Origin: Symsagittifera roscoffensis
Taxonomy: Eukaryota > Xenacoelomorpha > Acoela > Convolutidae
DNA length: 64,000 nt
Assembly: GCF_963678635.1 (NCBI RefSeq)
Contig: NC_087063.1
Span: 67,312,727-67,376,726 of the forward strand
Direction: 5' to 3'
Below, one piece after another: positions 21,501 through 31,569 of this stretch (position 1 is its first letter; every line of letters starts with the position of its first letter). Position numbers and translations under genes: made by a program. The notes under the pieces were generated by a model that saw nothing but the letters and a program-made list of their open reading frames with translations, did no database searches and was not told the origin of the DNA.

Positions 21501-22621
21501 AATGTTATTTGAACGTTTGCCGAATATGTGACTGAGATTTTTAGTTTTTTTTTATTACCTCTGACTCATCTATCTCATCTTCTTCGGATTCCATGTCCTG
21601 TCCGCTGTACTGAGTCAGCCCCGAAATAGATTTCCCGCCCAGACCTATGCCCCCCGTAACCTGCTGCTCCGCTAAAGAAGAAAAAATTTTGTGACATGAT
21701 GCACTAGTTAAGTCAGCTCTACGGGTCATACATGCAATCTTCGACTCTGCGTTCTTTTTCTTGGTATAGTTGTATGCGGAGTTCAATCGCAACTGATGCT
21801 AACAGTTTGAGGCTCAATCTCATTTGCTGAGAAATCGGGCCAATGATATTGCTCCCTTGCTGTTATTAAAAACACTCTGTAATCAATCAATGAGGTTACT
21901 GTACAAGTAATATTCAAAAAATATGTATAACAAACATGCGCTGAAAATATGAAAACGAGATCCGATTATGGAATGCAAACTTTGAAATTAGTTTTCCTTT
22001 TCAGTAATAAGAGCATTCTTTTCATATTTGATTTTACCGCTATCAACTTACCTGCGTGTCTACCTTAACTTAATCTTAAATCTAAACCGACGTCGTTCAT
22101 GAATTTAATTAGTATATTCAATTTTTCAGTTTTTGTTACCTCTCAGTTGCTGATACAGCTCAAAAAGCTTCGGGACTTTCTTCGTTTTCACTGCATTCCG
22201 CAACTTCTGGATGCCCGTTTTGCCCTTAGGCTGAACTTTTTCCGCTGCTTTGATTGCCGTAGAATCAGCGTCTAGCGTCTCGTTGGATTTGACCACTATT
22301 GAAATAGCGTTGAGATCGCCTGCATTTCTGTCGGCTGCTTCAGTTGTGTATTTGTTGGATTCATCCGTCAAACTCAACGCTCTGGCCTTAGAGTGCAATA
22401 ATCGCGATGCAACATCTGAGATATCTGAAAAATGGTTGATCGATTTGTCTCAAATTATTATTTTTTGCTGATTCTGAAAGTCTTCTCTCCATTTTTGTTG
22501 AAAATTAAATTTATTTGAGAGTTGTTACCAGGAAGTGAAATTTCCAATTTTTTTGCCGTAAACAAATGAAAGTTTTCTCACCGGCGCCTTGAACTGAAAG
22601 ATGGCGTCGACTATAAGCCAT
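15526..22621 (-). CDS. CNBD2: CNBD2-like protein with two cyclic-nucleotide-binding domains (10 exons)
   Basis: Exons in transcription order: 22621-22582, 22424-22140, 21671-21559, 21046-20666, 19886-19690, 19203-18944, 17425-17231, 16989-16798, 16526-16184, 15904-15526. All introns are GT..AG, phases agree, and the sum is 2385 nt (794 codons plus stop). The start MAYSRRHLSV lies on a 40 nt first exon. Residues about 1-330 are low-complexity and charged, without a recognised domain. Residues 339-356 are hydrophobic. The first CNBD (about 470-555) keeps the phosphate-binding cassette in changed form, GEMETL (E532) with RQAT (R541), so nucleotide binding is plausible. The second (about 595-725) has a FLKSLDLFSCWS linker but no cassette arginine. 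CNBD2 (CRIS) binds cAMP and acts in mouse spermatogenesis. This protein is longer than mammalian CNBD2 (about 570-580). A 33-codon frame-preserving optional exon may lie at 20548-20450. Confidence 0.8.
17640..18690 (+). repeat. Dispersed family X copy 2, in a CNBD2 intron
   Basis: The head (GTAGAAGACTTTTTTCCCGTAAG to AACTGACCAGAACC) aligns with those at 5.94 and 26.8 kb; the B-box-like part is degraded here (GGGTATGAAAC). The 3' half (TGTGTGTTTTGAGGGGA, TGCTCAGGTATTTTTGGC, AGTCAACCCCACTTGGAACT) matches 36.08-36.15 kb and 5.87-5.91 kb. The internal module array seen in copies 1 and 3 is missing, so this is a shorter subtype or an internal deletion. It lies antisense to the host gene, within the intron 17426-18943. 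Confidence 0.6.
19204..19689. other. CNBD2 intron 5, nothing recognised
   Basis: AT-rich intronic DNA bounded by a GTTAAT donor and a TTTTTCAG acceptor on the minus strand. The longest plus-strand frame here is not protein-like. Confidence 0.5.
19887..20665. other. CNBD2 intron 4 with a possible optional exon
   Basis: Mostly featureless. On the minus strand, 20548-20450 is flanked by AG and GT, is 99 nt long and keeps the frame (starts TIATPFGRRQRRYSS). The acceptor is weak (CATTTGAG). It could be a cassette exon or chance. Confidence 0.3.
21075..21315 (+). mobile_element. tRNA-derived SINE
   Basis: A tRNA-like head has an A box TGGTGAAGTGG at 21084-21094 and a B box TGTTCGAGGCC at 21127-21137, 43 bp apart as in a tRNA. 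An unrelated body and an A-rich end (A10 at about 21304-21313) follow, the usual SINE plan. It lies in CNBD2 intron 3, antisense to the gene. The phrase CAGCCCAGAAAAATAACCA recurs at 29177-29195 in the last CHMP2B intron, so a second, damaged copy probably sits there. The acceptor stem does not pair well enough for a functional tRNA. Confidence 0.75.
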
Positions 22622-22830
22622 TTGTTTGTTTATAGATTGTTGTTCAATTTGTTATTTTGATTTCCTCATTGAAATATACGGTTAATGTATGATACCAACT
22701 GGTTCACGGTTGATGATTACTGATAATGGCACTTAACATTTTCTCGTTTAGCATAGATGTGTAATGTTTTGCTGCTTCTATTGAAAAGAGATGAAAAGAT
22801 GAATAATGTTGATGTTATGTTTTTCTTCAG
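22622..22830. promoter_or_regulatory. Compact divergent promoter region CNBD2 / CHMP2B
   Basis: Only 209 bp separate the CNBD2 start codon (minus strand, 22621) from the first recognised CHMP2B exon (plus strand, 22831). The promoters of both genes, or of CNBD2 alone if CHMP2B has a more distant first exon, must lie here or overlap CNBD2. No TATA box was evident. The right end is a T-rich 3' splice site (TTTTTCTTCAG). Confidence 0.45.
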
Positions 22831-25800
22831 CTAAGGAGCAGATGCGACAGAATGACAGGGATCTGAACAAAGTGACTCGAGACCTAGACAAGGAAAGGGC
22901 AGCCAATGATCGTGAACAGAAAAAATTAGTCAGTGTACTAGCACTCGATGATTATTTTTTAAAATTTGCACTTTTATTTATTGGGTCATCGCTTTGCATT
23001 TAGGAAATGGAAATCAAGAAGGCTGTGAAGGCAAACAATAAACCAGTAAGTTGGCATTAATTGTATTTCAAATCTGATTTGCTAATTCCCTGCTAAATTT
23101 ATTGTGCTAATTAATCTAGGAGTTTTCCTTGCCTTTCAAATAAAAAACTTAATAGTTGCTCATGCTCATATATATTTTTCAGCTTTTTGACTTTGTTTTA
23201 ATACTCACTTTGAATTCATTGAAGAAATGAAGGGCGAGTTAAGTTCTCCTCTTACTAAAGTAGGAATGGCGCAAAATCTGAATGAATTTCAGTTGAAAAT
23301 CGAACTTAATTATTGTTCCGACTTTCTGGCAAATTTCGACAAAATTAACTAGCCATTTTTGACGGGATTTCAATATCATTCAAAAAGTATTGTTGTCCTA
23401 AGCTTAAATTTGAAAAGAGCTGTGATCATTTTTCGTAAAGTTATGGGGGTTTAAAGATTGCCATTTTGGCCAATTTGGGACAATTAACGCGCGATATATT
23501 TCAAATTGGTTGAAAGAAGATTATTTGCCGTAATTGATTTGTTAAAAGGAGCGAAATCTATCCTTTTGTACTTTATGTGGCGTGTGGTGGGATGATTTTC
23601 TCAAGAAAATCTCAAATAAAAAAATATTATATTTTTTACATTAAATTTTTTTATGTTATTGCTGCTCCATAGACCTTAAAATGCAGTCGGAACATTCAGG
23701 GCTTCGCCCTGATACGAGCAGTCTTGTTATAGTTCACAAGCATTTTTAAATGAGCAAAGGCATTTTTAAACGAGCTGGGGTTTGATCATTTATCGTAACC
23801 GAAGTTGCTGATGATATTTATACAGGCGTTTGTAATTTTTTATACCACCTGAAATATTTTTGATGTCTTGAATTCGAAATGGGAACTTATATTGCCGGTG
23901 ATCTTTTTTTTTCGTATAGTTATGGTTTGAGGGTTTGAAAATTGCCAATTTGAGACAATGCGCGATATTTACAAGTTTATTGTCAACCCATAGCACAGCT
24001 GGCAATATAAAACAGCTCAGAAGTCCTTCCAAATTGAATGGGGGGCAATTCTTTTGTTCATGATAGCGCATTACTGGAGGAGAAGCCATTCACGTTATTT
24101 ACATACCCTATGAGGGATTTTCAACTGTAACTTTGCCTGTATCAAAAAAGCGTCATAGGTAAAAGAGTTTTAAGTCTGTATATAATTTTTCTTCATAAAC
24201 TCAAAATTTGAAAAACCAGTTAAAAATTGTAATTATAGTGAATTGGTTTTTTCGAATGTAAATTTTACAAAAGAAGTTCAAGATCATTTTTGCTTTTCGA
24301 TTTTTTTTGCGATAATTGAAACTGGCTATATTTTCAGTGTATGAAGCCATTACCAACTTGATTTGAACCTTTGTTTGATGTAGACCAGTCATTCCCTTCT
24401 TTCAAATTAACGACTTTTTATACTATTGTTCCGACAACGAAGTGGGAAGGAACTATAAGCTAGGAATACTTTCTCAATTTTGGCTAACTCAAACAATGCC
24501 AGTCGAAGGTGAAGTGTGGTGTCATATTAAAACTCGTAGATGTTTTCTGTCCGAAAGAACGAAAAAATTAGTTTCTCCAAAGTAGTACAACAACATATTT
24601 TAAATCAACAACGGTAAGCACATTATGTTTTCAGTTTATGATGATGCCATTACCAACTTGATTTGAAGCTTTGTATGATGTAGATCAATCCCTTGTTTCA
24701 AATTACCGACTTGTTTTTTTAACTACTGTTCCGACAACGAAGTGGGAAGTAGCTTTAGGCTACGTATAGTTTCTCAATTTTGGCTAACTCAAATAAAGCC
24801 AGTCGAAGGTGAAGTGTGGTATCATTTTAAAACTCCTAGAAGTTGTCTGTCCGAAAGAACGAAAGAATTAGTTTCTCCAAAATAGTACAACAACATTTTA
24901 AATCAACAAAGGTAAGCACTACCATGGAGAGGATAGACAAAAGGCATAAATTAGGCACACTGGGAGTTTTTTTCACATTAGTAAAATTTTTTGTGACATG
25001 ATAAGAAGATCTGACGCAAAACTATAATTTAGGCATATTCGACATTCATATAACTATAGGCGAATTGGGCAAAAAATTATGTAGCAAAATGACTAGAAAA
25101 ACGAAATTTAAAAAAAAAAATTTTTTCTAGTCATTTTTCTACAAAATTTTAGTTCAACGCAAAAATAAGTTCCACAAATAATCATCGGAATGATTCCAGT
25201 GATGTAAGAAATTGAAACCATTTCAGTTGTGATTCGAACAATTTTTAAAAAATTTCAAAAGTTTTATCAGAATTGAGAAAAACTGGCTTGAAAATGTTGA
25301 TTTTTATTTCAATTTCGAGCAAGTAAAACGAGCGAGGAGGCTTACAACAGCTTATTTATGCTTAGTTTATGACCCAAAAATTTTTTATGCTTAGTTTATT
25401 ACCCAAAAAAAAGTTTTTAAAAAAATGAGTTTTTTTAGCGCCATTTGTTTGAAGTTTTTAGAAAATTCGTTGATGTTTCTGAAAGGGCTTCACTCGAACC
25501 ATTCCGATGATCATTCGTGGTACCTGATTAGCGTGGAAAATCAAATACAAGGGTGGTCAGAAGAAAAAGTTGGCGGCCAAATTGGAGCAATAAATTTTCA
25601 AATGGTCGGAACAATAAGCGCATCAATGTCTATAAGTTAATTCTAAGTTATGTAAAAAGTATCTCTATCTTTTCCATTACACAATATTGACACAAGAACC
25701 TTTTTTTACATGGTTATAAAAATCGTAATATCTCGAAAACGAGAAAGAGTTGGAGTGTCATATTTTCAAGCTGAAATGGCAACCTTTTACTGTAGTCTGA

Positions 25801-28800
25801 TTAAACCCAACGATGCGGCTAACGAATTATAAAAGTTTTATTTGGCTTTTAAGAGTAATGAACATTGTGAGTACTCTTATATAGGTCTTGCTGATTTTTT
25901 TTTCAGGAAAAAGTCTCAAAATTTGTTCACGCTCAATTTTGATTTTTCGCGGTTTGAATTCTGATTTCATAAGTCCAGTGCATTTCCATTGCTAAAGGAA
26001 GGCAAATCCACTATCGAACAGCAAAATTGTAAAAGTCACGAAAAACGTGATCGACTTTTAAATTTCGAAAATGGAAATTAGTTATCAGATTTCCCAGCGA
26101 AATAAAAGTTTTACCTGTTGATCCAGTTTTCTCAAATTGGGTTAATTTCAACCCTTCGTAAATTGTTCTAAAATTCCAAGAGCTTAAGGCCATCTATTTT
26201 TTTCTTTGAAATTCATAAGTTGACGATTTTTGAAAAAACTAGTCGGTTTTTTTTTTCAGTTTCCTTGCGTTCATTACTCTTTTCCAACTGTCAGTTGGCT
26301 ATGTTTATTTTCCTTCATCTTACAAGTTTTCAGCTAATTTTTGGTTGCCACAAACCACAAAAAAAAGCCACAAAAAACTCAAATGTTTTGCCAAAAAATT
26401 TCACACGGTAGAAAATTTTTGTGTTCCTCGCTTATCAACCGTCTTTCCTTGTTAGCCGTAGGAGTGCACGTATTCATTCTGTTTCTTTGCGACAATGAGA
26501 GGTTTTTTGTAATCCAAATCTCAAAAAGTATATTTTTACACCACAAATGTTACCATTAAACGAATCAATTTGTTCCAGGTAGCAGCGGCATTGGCCAAGC
26601 AGCTGGTGCAGATGAGGAAGGCCAACGAGAGGACCCTGGCTGCCCAGGGGAGAATACGTGGAGTGCAGATGCAACAAAAGAGCATGGCAGCCAACCAGAA
26701 GGTCGCAGACTCCATGGCTAAAACCACTAAGGTAGCACAATATGTAGGGTTGTAATCATTGGAGAATGTAGTCTATTTACGGTTGTGATAAACAAGGGTA
26801 TTGCAACCGGGTACTAGATTTTTTCCCGTAAACAACTTTTTCCACAGGACTCGTCTGGACTCACTTCTACCTTGTTTCATTATGTGTTCAAATTCCTTAG
26901 GGTTCTTGGCCAACTTAACCTGGAGGCAACGAATATGCCTGGGACGGGAAAGGTTCTTGGTTCGAACCTGACCAGGACCTGTTTTTTTTTGTCAAACGGA
27001 AAAGATTGTTACAAAAAAAATTGTTGGGGATTTAATTTTCTGCTTATCTGTTGTCGGCTAAGTTGTCAGATCTTGGAATTGTTTTTTTATACGCGCATTT
27101 TTTATTGTTTTAAGTGCTTTATTTACGCCTACGTTTTGTAATTTTATTTACCTTGACTTCATATTTCCTTTGTTTTTTTTTTCGCCAAATGACCTTATTT
27201 TTTTTTGGACGTGTCAAGATCGACACAGTTTTAGCACTCCCCTCCGCAATTTTCAAGTCGGTTGTGTTTTTACCAATCTGTATATTGAACTTTTTTTTGG
27301 GGAAATTTTCTCGCTTTTTGCAAAAAAATATTAGTTTTTCTCAGAAACTTCTCCTGATTTTCAAAATAGCAGTACCAATTGAAAGACCGTATATTCGTCT
27401 GTGTGCCAGCATACTCCCCTAGAGTCTTTTTTTATTTGACCCTTCTGTCTACAGTCTTCGAAAAGTTGTGGGTGAATATTTGACCCATATTTTATGTTTT
27501 TTCATCGTTTTCTCGAAAATTACCTCTCTCAAATATGAGTTTTTGGTTTCAATGGATAGAGCTGTTTTGAAAAATTATAGTTGGCTACGACCAATTTTTT
27601 TTTGCACACAAGAATAGTTAAATTTTTGATCGTTTTGTGGATTCTTTCGACTTTTCTCGAAAACGAACCTCTCAAATCTGATATTGTTAGTTCAATGAGA
27701 TAACAGGTAGTGGTATGCTCCCTGCATTAGCGGACACATTTTTTCGAAAGTTTTTGACTTTTCTCGAAAACTACCCTCCCAAATCTGACATTTTGGGTTC
27801 AATCGAAATTACAGATATGATTCTCGGTATCGTCAATTTTTTGATTTATTGAACTTTTTTGACGTTTCTCGCTTTCTATCCTGCGAATGCTGATTTTATA
27901 GGTTCAATCAAATGAACAGGTTGTTGGAAGCCTACTTTTTAAATTAGCTATGCTCAGTTAGTTTTAAAAAGTTATGACCCTTTACTTATTGACTTTAAGC
28001 GAAAACTACCGGGCCAATTCTCAGGTTGTGTTCAATCAAGAAACCCGGCTTCGGAAATTTTTTCTACTTAAGCGGCCATAACCTGCTTTGTGCAGAAAAA
28101 GTTGTCGATTTTGGAAAGTCTTTTGACTGTTTTTCAGAACTTCTGACGGCTTCTTAGAATTTTTTGGAATTTTCTTAAAATTTTTGCATACAAATCTGAG
28201 ATGAAAATTTCCATTGAAAAGACGGGTTGCAATAAATGTTTCTGCAGAAGACTTATTTTAGTAGAGAAACAACTAATGTTTCAGGCAAAGACCAATTTTT
28301 GAAATCACATTTTTTCTGCCGCATCAGTATAGCAAACTCATTCAATATTTAACACACACCTTCAGCTTTAGCTGGGCCTGTGGTGTTTTGTATCGAGACT
28401 TATGATCGAAATAAAAACTATGATCGAAAAATATGGTTTACCTAGTATTTTTCAACATCAAAAATTTTTTTCGACTGTTCTTTTTATGTTTGTATTCTTT
28501 CGCAAGTGATGCGAAGCTCTGCTTCGCCTTTGTGTATAATTGATTATATGCCGATATGATTATGGCGCTGTCATCTATAATGAAAAGGCTCACGGTTCGT
28601 TTGTTTCAGAAAAGTGTAGAAAGTAAATGATAAATGATCATCTTCAATTTCTAACCAATAAACTTTTTGTAGCAAATAGATATAACAAATATTATCTGCA
28701 TTTTCAGAATTATTCGTTAGCAAAAATGATCATTTTAAAAAAATGTTTGTACGGGACATACTCTTCAACTCCTAACAAAAATAATAATTTCGCAAAAAGC

Positions 28801-29600
28801 ATAGAAGTTTTTTTAACTATTATCTAAGATTTGCTATGATTGAAGTCGTATGAGTTGGCTTTCGTTCCAGGTGATGTCCAAGACAGCTCCGGATGTTAGG
28901 AAGACAGCGCAAACCATGCAGCAGTTCCAGAAGGAGAACGAGAAGATGCAGATGACGGAGGAGATGATGGACGACGCGATGGCACTTGCTCTCTCGGACG
29001 ACGAAGGAGCAGAAGACGATGTGGTCAATGAGGTATTGGCTGAGATCGGCATCGACATCAACGCCCAGGTACGAATACTGTTCGAAGTGCGTACGAGAAG
29101 AGTGGCGTTAAACTACTTTAGGTGTCAGCCTCTTAGTCAATCCGTGTCCGTAGTCTGATGGCGAGGAATCAATTCTCAGCCCAGAAAAATAACCATAAAT
29201 AACTTTCTCTTAAGTTTGCGCGCATCAGTCATTCTCTGATCATAGATCTTATCTAACTCAGAGAAGTCGGTTTCCAAGTAGTCGTAATCCTAAGGTTTCC
29301 CTCAGCAATTTCTACTTTTAATCCTATTTCGGTAAAATGTTTCACAATTTCTTGAAAAAAAATAAGTGAGAGTATGAAATTTTTTCCGCAAGCGAGCTTT
29401 CATTGTAATTGAAAATGGAAAATGTATTCTCACAGAATACTTATTATCATCACGGAATAAATTTTTTTACATCAGGTGTTATGATGTTTTTTTTCTAGCT
29501 TCCACAAAGCAGAGCCAATGCTCTCCCTGCTACGGGATCTGCAGAAGCTGACGACGACCTAATGCGACGCCTCAATCAGTTAGCCGCACCACCACAATAG
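22831..29600 (+). CDS. CHMP2B: CHMP2B, ESCRT-III subunit (5 exons; first coding exon not found)
   Basis: Exons: 22831-22928, 23004-23045, 26579-26731, 28871-29068, 29499-29600. All introns are GT..AG and all exons after the first begin in phase 0. The 196 codons match CHMP2B along their length: KEQMRQNDRDLNK, EMEIKKAVKANN, ALAKQLVQMRKA, MQQFQKENEKMQMTEEMM, VVNEVLAEIGIDI. The end, LMRRLNQL, fits the MIM1 pattern LxxRLxxL that binds MIT domains such as VPS4; the usual final K/R is Ala. ESCRT-III polymers drive endosomal budding, cytokinesis and membrane repair. About 13-15 N-terminal residues are missing: the first two bases finish a codon from an upstream exon. An in-frame unspliced start at 22806 (MLMLCFSSAKEQ) and ATG 22842 are weaker alternatives. 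Introns 2 and 3 are full of repeats. Confidence 0.9.
23046..24330. other. CHMP2B intron 2, left part, with a degenerate repeat
   Basis: The phrase TTTTTCGTAAAGTTATGGGGGTTT at about 23430 recurs in degraded form at about 23908 and at about 30362, each time followed by a GCCAATTTGGGACAAT-like stretch. This is an old dispersed or duplicated repeat without coding capacity. Confidence 0.5.
24332..24925 (+). repeat. ~300 bp tandem duplication in CHMP2B intron 2
   Basis: Two adjacent copies start with GCCATTACCAACTTGATTTG at about 24347 and 24647. They share GTTCCGACAACGAAGTGGGA, CCAGTCGAAGGTGAAGTGTG and ACAACGGTAAGCAC-like ends. The copies are similar throughout, so the duplication is fairly recent. 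Confidence 0.85.
25080..25145. repeat. Perfect-stem hairpin
   Basis: AAAATGACTAGAAAAA and its inverse TTTTTTCTAGTCATTTTT flank a short A-rich loop. It sits just left of the inverted repeat at 25149-25545. Confidence 0.8.
25149..25545. repeat. Inverted repeat related to the window's left end
   Basis: The left arm (25149-25204, with TTCCACAAATAATCATCGGAA) and the right arm (25487-25545, with TTCCGATGATCATTCGTGGT) are inverted copies of about 57 bp. A third copy lies at about 60-118. It could be a foldback element, but its outer ends are not defined. Confidence 0.55.
25852..26280 (+). mobile_element. MITE with AGAGTAATGAAC terminal inverted repeats, copy 1
   Basis: It begins AGAGTAATGAAC (25852-25863) and ends GTTCATTACTCT (26269-26280), an exact 12 bp terminal inverted repeat. 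The 429 bp interior matches the copy at 36.2 kb almost throughout (GTTCACGCTCA, AGATTTCCCAGCGAAATAAA, GTTTTACCT..TTGATCCAGTTTT). It has no ORF. A target-site duplication could not be fixed with confidence. It lies in CHMP2B intron 2. Confidence 0.85.
26770..28540 (+). repeat. Dispersed family X copy 3, in CHMP2B intron 3
   Basis: This is the best-preserved copy. The head has an intact tRNA-type B box GGTTCGAACC (26959-26968) and an A-box-like TGGCCAACTTA (26907-26917) about 50 bp upstream. The body is a run of degenerate modules with TTCTCGAAAACTACC, AAATCTGAGTTTTTGG and CATTAGCGGACAC-like phrases. The right end has GTTTCAGGCAAAGACC and then a hairpin GCGAAGCTCTGCTTCGC at about 28512-28528. 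No long ORF is present, so it is non-autonomous; a pol III origin is inferred from the boxes. Confidence 0.7.
29130..29260 (+). repeat. Probable damaged SINE copy in the last CHMP2B intron
   Basis: It shares CAGCCCAGAAAAATAACCA with the SINE at 21.1 kb, and GTAGTCTGATGGCGAGGAATCAATTCTC upstream looks like a degraded B-box region. No A box was recognised. Confidence 0.45.
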
Positions 29601-29662
29601 CGAAATGCAATTAGATGTTCTACTCCTCATTTGCCTTTCATATCTTGTTTATAAATATTGTT

Positions 29663-29668
29663 AATAAA
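29663..29668 (+). terminator. CHMP2B polyadenylation signal
   Basis: An AATAAA 63 nt past the stop codon, followed by a T/G-rich stretch (TGTCTATTGGTTAG). Confidence 0.6.
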
Positions 29669-29699
29669 TTAATGTCTATTGGTTAGACGTTCCACGATC

Positions 29700-30440
29700 T
29701 GTATTTAACTTTAGTGAATTTAGAAATTTCCTTTTGATGAATTATTCTGAGCCACTACTTGAAAAGCATTGTCGCGTCTTAGCAGTTAATTTGGCCAACA
29801 TTTTGAAAAATATTATGTTGTAATTTGCAAGTACGGGCTACGAGATTTTCCCTTTTCGAAATTGTCAAAAAAGCAACTCTACAATCAGTGTTGACAATTT
29901 GAAAAAGTGGCTGTTTTAAACAATGTTGAAACGTCTATCTTTTGTATTTTTTTCTCAAATTTTCTATTTGCCCTGCCTGGATAAAAAGGCGACAAATATA
30001 ATCCGTTAAATACAACAGTACCTAGGAAAATTGCGCGGACTCACATAGGAAACAAAAACAAAACTGAGCTAAGCAAGTTGGACGACTATCAATTTAGACG
30101 ATTCTCAAAAAAAAGAATTTAGGTGCACTTGAAAAACCAAAATAATGAGAAAATAGACTTTTCCGAGTTTCGAAATAATTCTAGTCGGTGTATTTTTTTT
30201 TCTGACTTTAGCAGTAAGAGAATAGATGTCTGCGCTCGGATGGATTTTTTCTGGTACACTTCGATTTTTAGTTAGGATTTTTTGACGGATTTTTTACACC
30301 ATCTGAAGAGTATTGATGCCCTGAAGTCATAATTAAAAAGATATTTTACCTGAAATCTTTTTTCGTTAAGTTATGGGGGTTTGACGAACAGCATTGCCAC
30401 AATATAGACAATAGCTGAAGGAAGATGGAACTGAAGAAAT
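29700..30440. other. Intergenic DNA after CHMP2B
   Basis: AT-rich with no coding region recognised. It ends in the degenerate repeat (TTTTTTCGTTAAGTTATGGGGG at about 30359) that is also seen in CHMP2B intron 2. Confidence 0.35.
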
Positions 30441-31569
30441 ATTAACTATTTTTGCGATATGGAAAAAGCTTATCGCGGACGTTCAGGGATGGACCGAGGA
30501 GCAATTCTATGATTGCTTGGATCAGACACCAACTACTGTTCATCAGTGTGCGTTTCATGGCAGTGGATTGAGCGTTCGGATGATTGACAAATTGTCATAA
30601 TCCTGAAACTGGTGAACATCGACAGTTGTTGCTGGTTGTTATCGACAGAAAATCATCCCGGTCGCAAATAGAACAATTATAAGTAATCAGTTGGAGGAAT
30701 TGAGTTTATGCGACCAGTTGAAAAACACGAAGCAAGTAAGTTTAAATTGTTATTGCATATTCGCTGAAAAAAGATAGTTAGTTTAAATAAGCAAAGCAAG
30801 TAATTTCAAATTGTTAATTGCATATTCGCTGAAAGAAGATAGTTAGTTTAAATAAGCAAAGCAAGTAAGTTCGAATTGTTAGTTGCATAATCGCTGAAAA
30901 AAGGTTGTTAGTTTAAATAAGTAGGAAAACTATTGTTGGTTTTTAGGTATTGTGCGAAGTCTTTTCTGCGTCTGAGAGTGTCGATATACCTGTCAATTGT
31001 TGTTGCGATTTTGCTGCTGATAAACGATATGGGTATGCATCACTACGTTTTGATAAAAAGATCTCAATGACCTGGTCAGTGAATTTCAAAAAACAAATGC
31101 GTAAATAAAGAAATCGCTGCAGTAACTGTTTCCACCGATGTATATCTACAGAGCGACTTAAGCAACACCAGTTTGTCTGCATGGGAACCTTACTTGCACT
31201 AGTAGCAATTCTTGATAACACCAAAAGCAAGTTGCGATTCTGAAACATTGGTGCCCGATGCTACAACCCTTTTGCGATGTATTTTTACATGGAGTCACTG
31301 TTAGAAGAAGTGCAGACGGTGAGAAACAACCCTGACTGTTTGAGCACAATGTCTGTACAAAAACGCAATCTGTAAATTATAATTTGCGTCACATGTTCAG
31401 AACCTGCAAAAATGCAGCGCCAGTAGCACATTTTCAGTCATTCCCCACTCAATGCGAAAACTTCATTTCCCTGCCAATTAGAAAGGGTATCAGCTCGTAC
31501 AACAACGAACAGGGCTACGTCTTACATGTCTACGAGGAAACCCATTTTTTGCTAGCTGTTAAATCATGA
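30440..31569 (+). pseudogene. Decayed coding-like region, probably a transposon remnant
   Basis: Several short plus-strand stretches have protein-like composition but are broken by frame changes and stops: ADVQGWTEEQFYDCLDQTPT then HGSGLSVRMIDKL (about 30476-30597); CHNPETGEHRQLLLVVIDRK; VANRTIISNQLEELSLCDQL ending near 30735; VLCEVFSASESVDIPVNC to FKKQMRK (about 30947-31105); MYFYMESLLEEVQTVRNN (about 31279-31330); and 31384-31569 (HFQSFPTQCENFISLPIRKG and so on). No family was recognised. They could instead be poorly resolved exons of a real gene, but the stop codons argue for decay. Confidence 0.3.
30728..30925 (+). repeat. Three-copy ~64 bp tandem repeat
   Basis: The unit GCAAGTAAGTTTAAATTGTT..GCATATTCGCTGAAAAAAGATAGTTAGTTTAAATAA occurs near 30732, 30796 and 30861. 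Each unit starts with a donor-like CAAGTAAGT, so a splice-site-bearing segment was multiplied. Confidence 0.85.

Noticed and set aside
22601-22660. ATG at 22601 (MASTISHLF...) as CHMP2B first exon
   Set aside because: It begins MAS like vertebrate CHMP2B, but no donor gives the phase needed to join exon 22831. The same bases are the antisense of CNBD2 exon 1, which has a strong GTGAG donor and correct phase.
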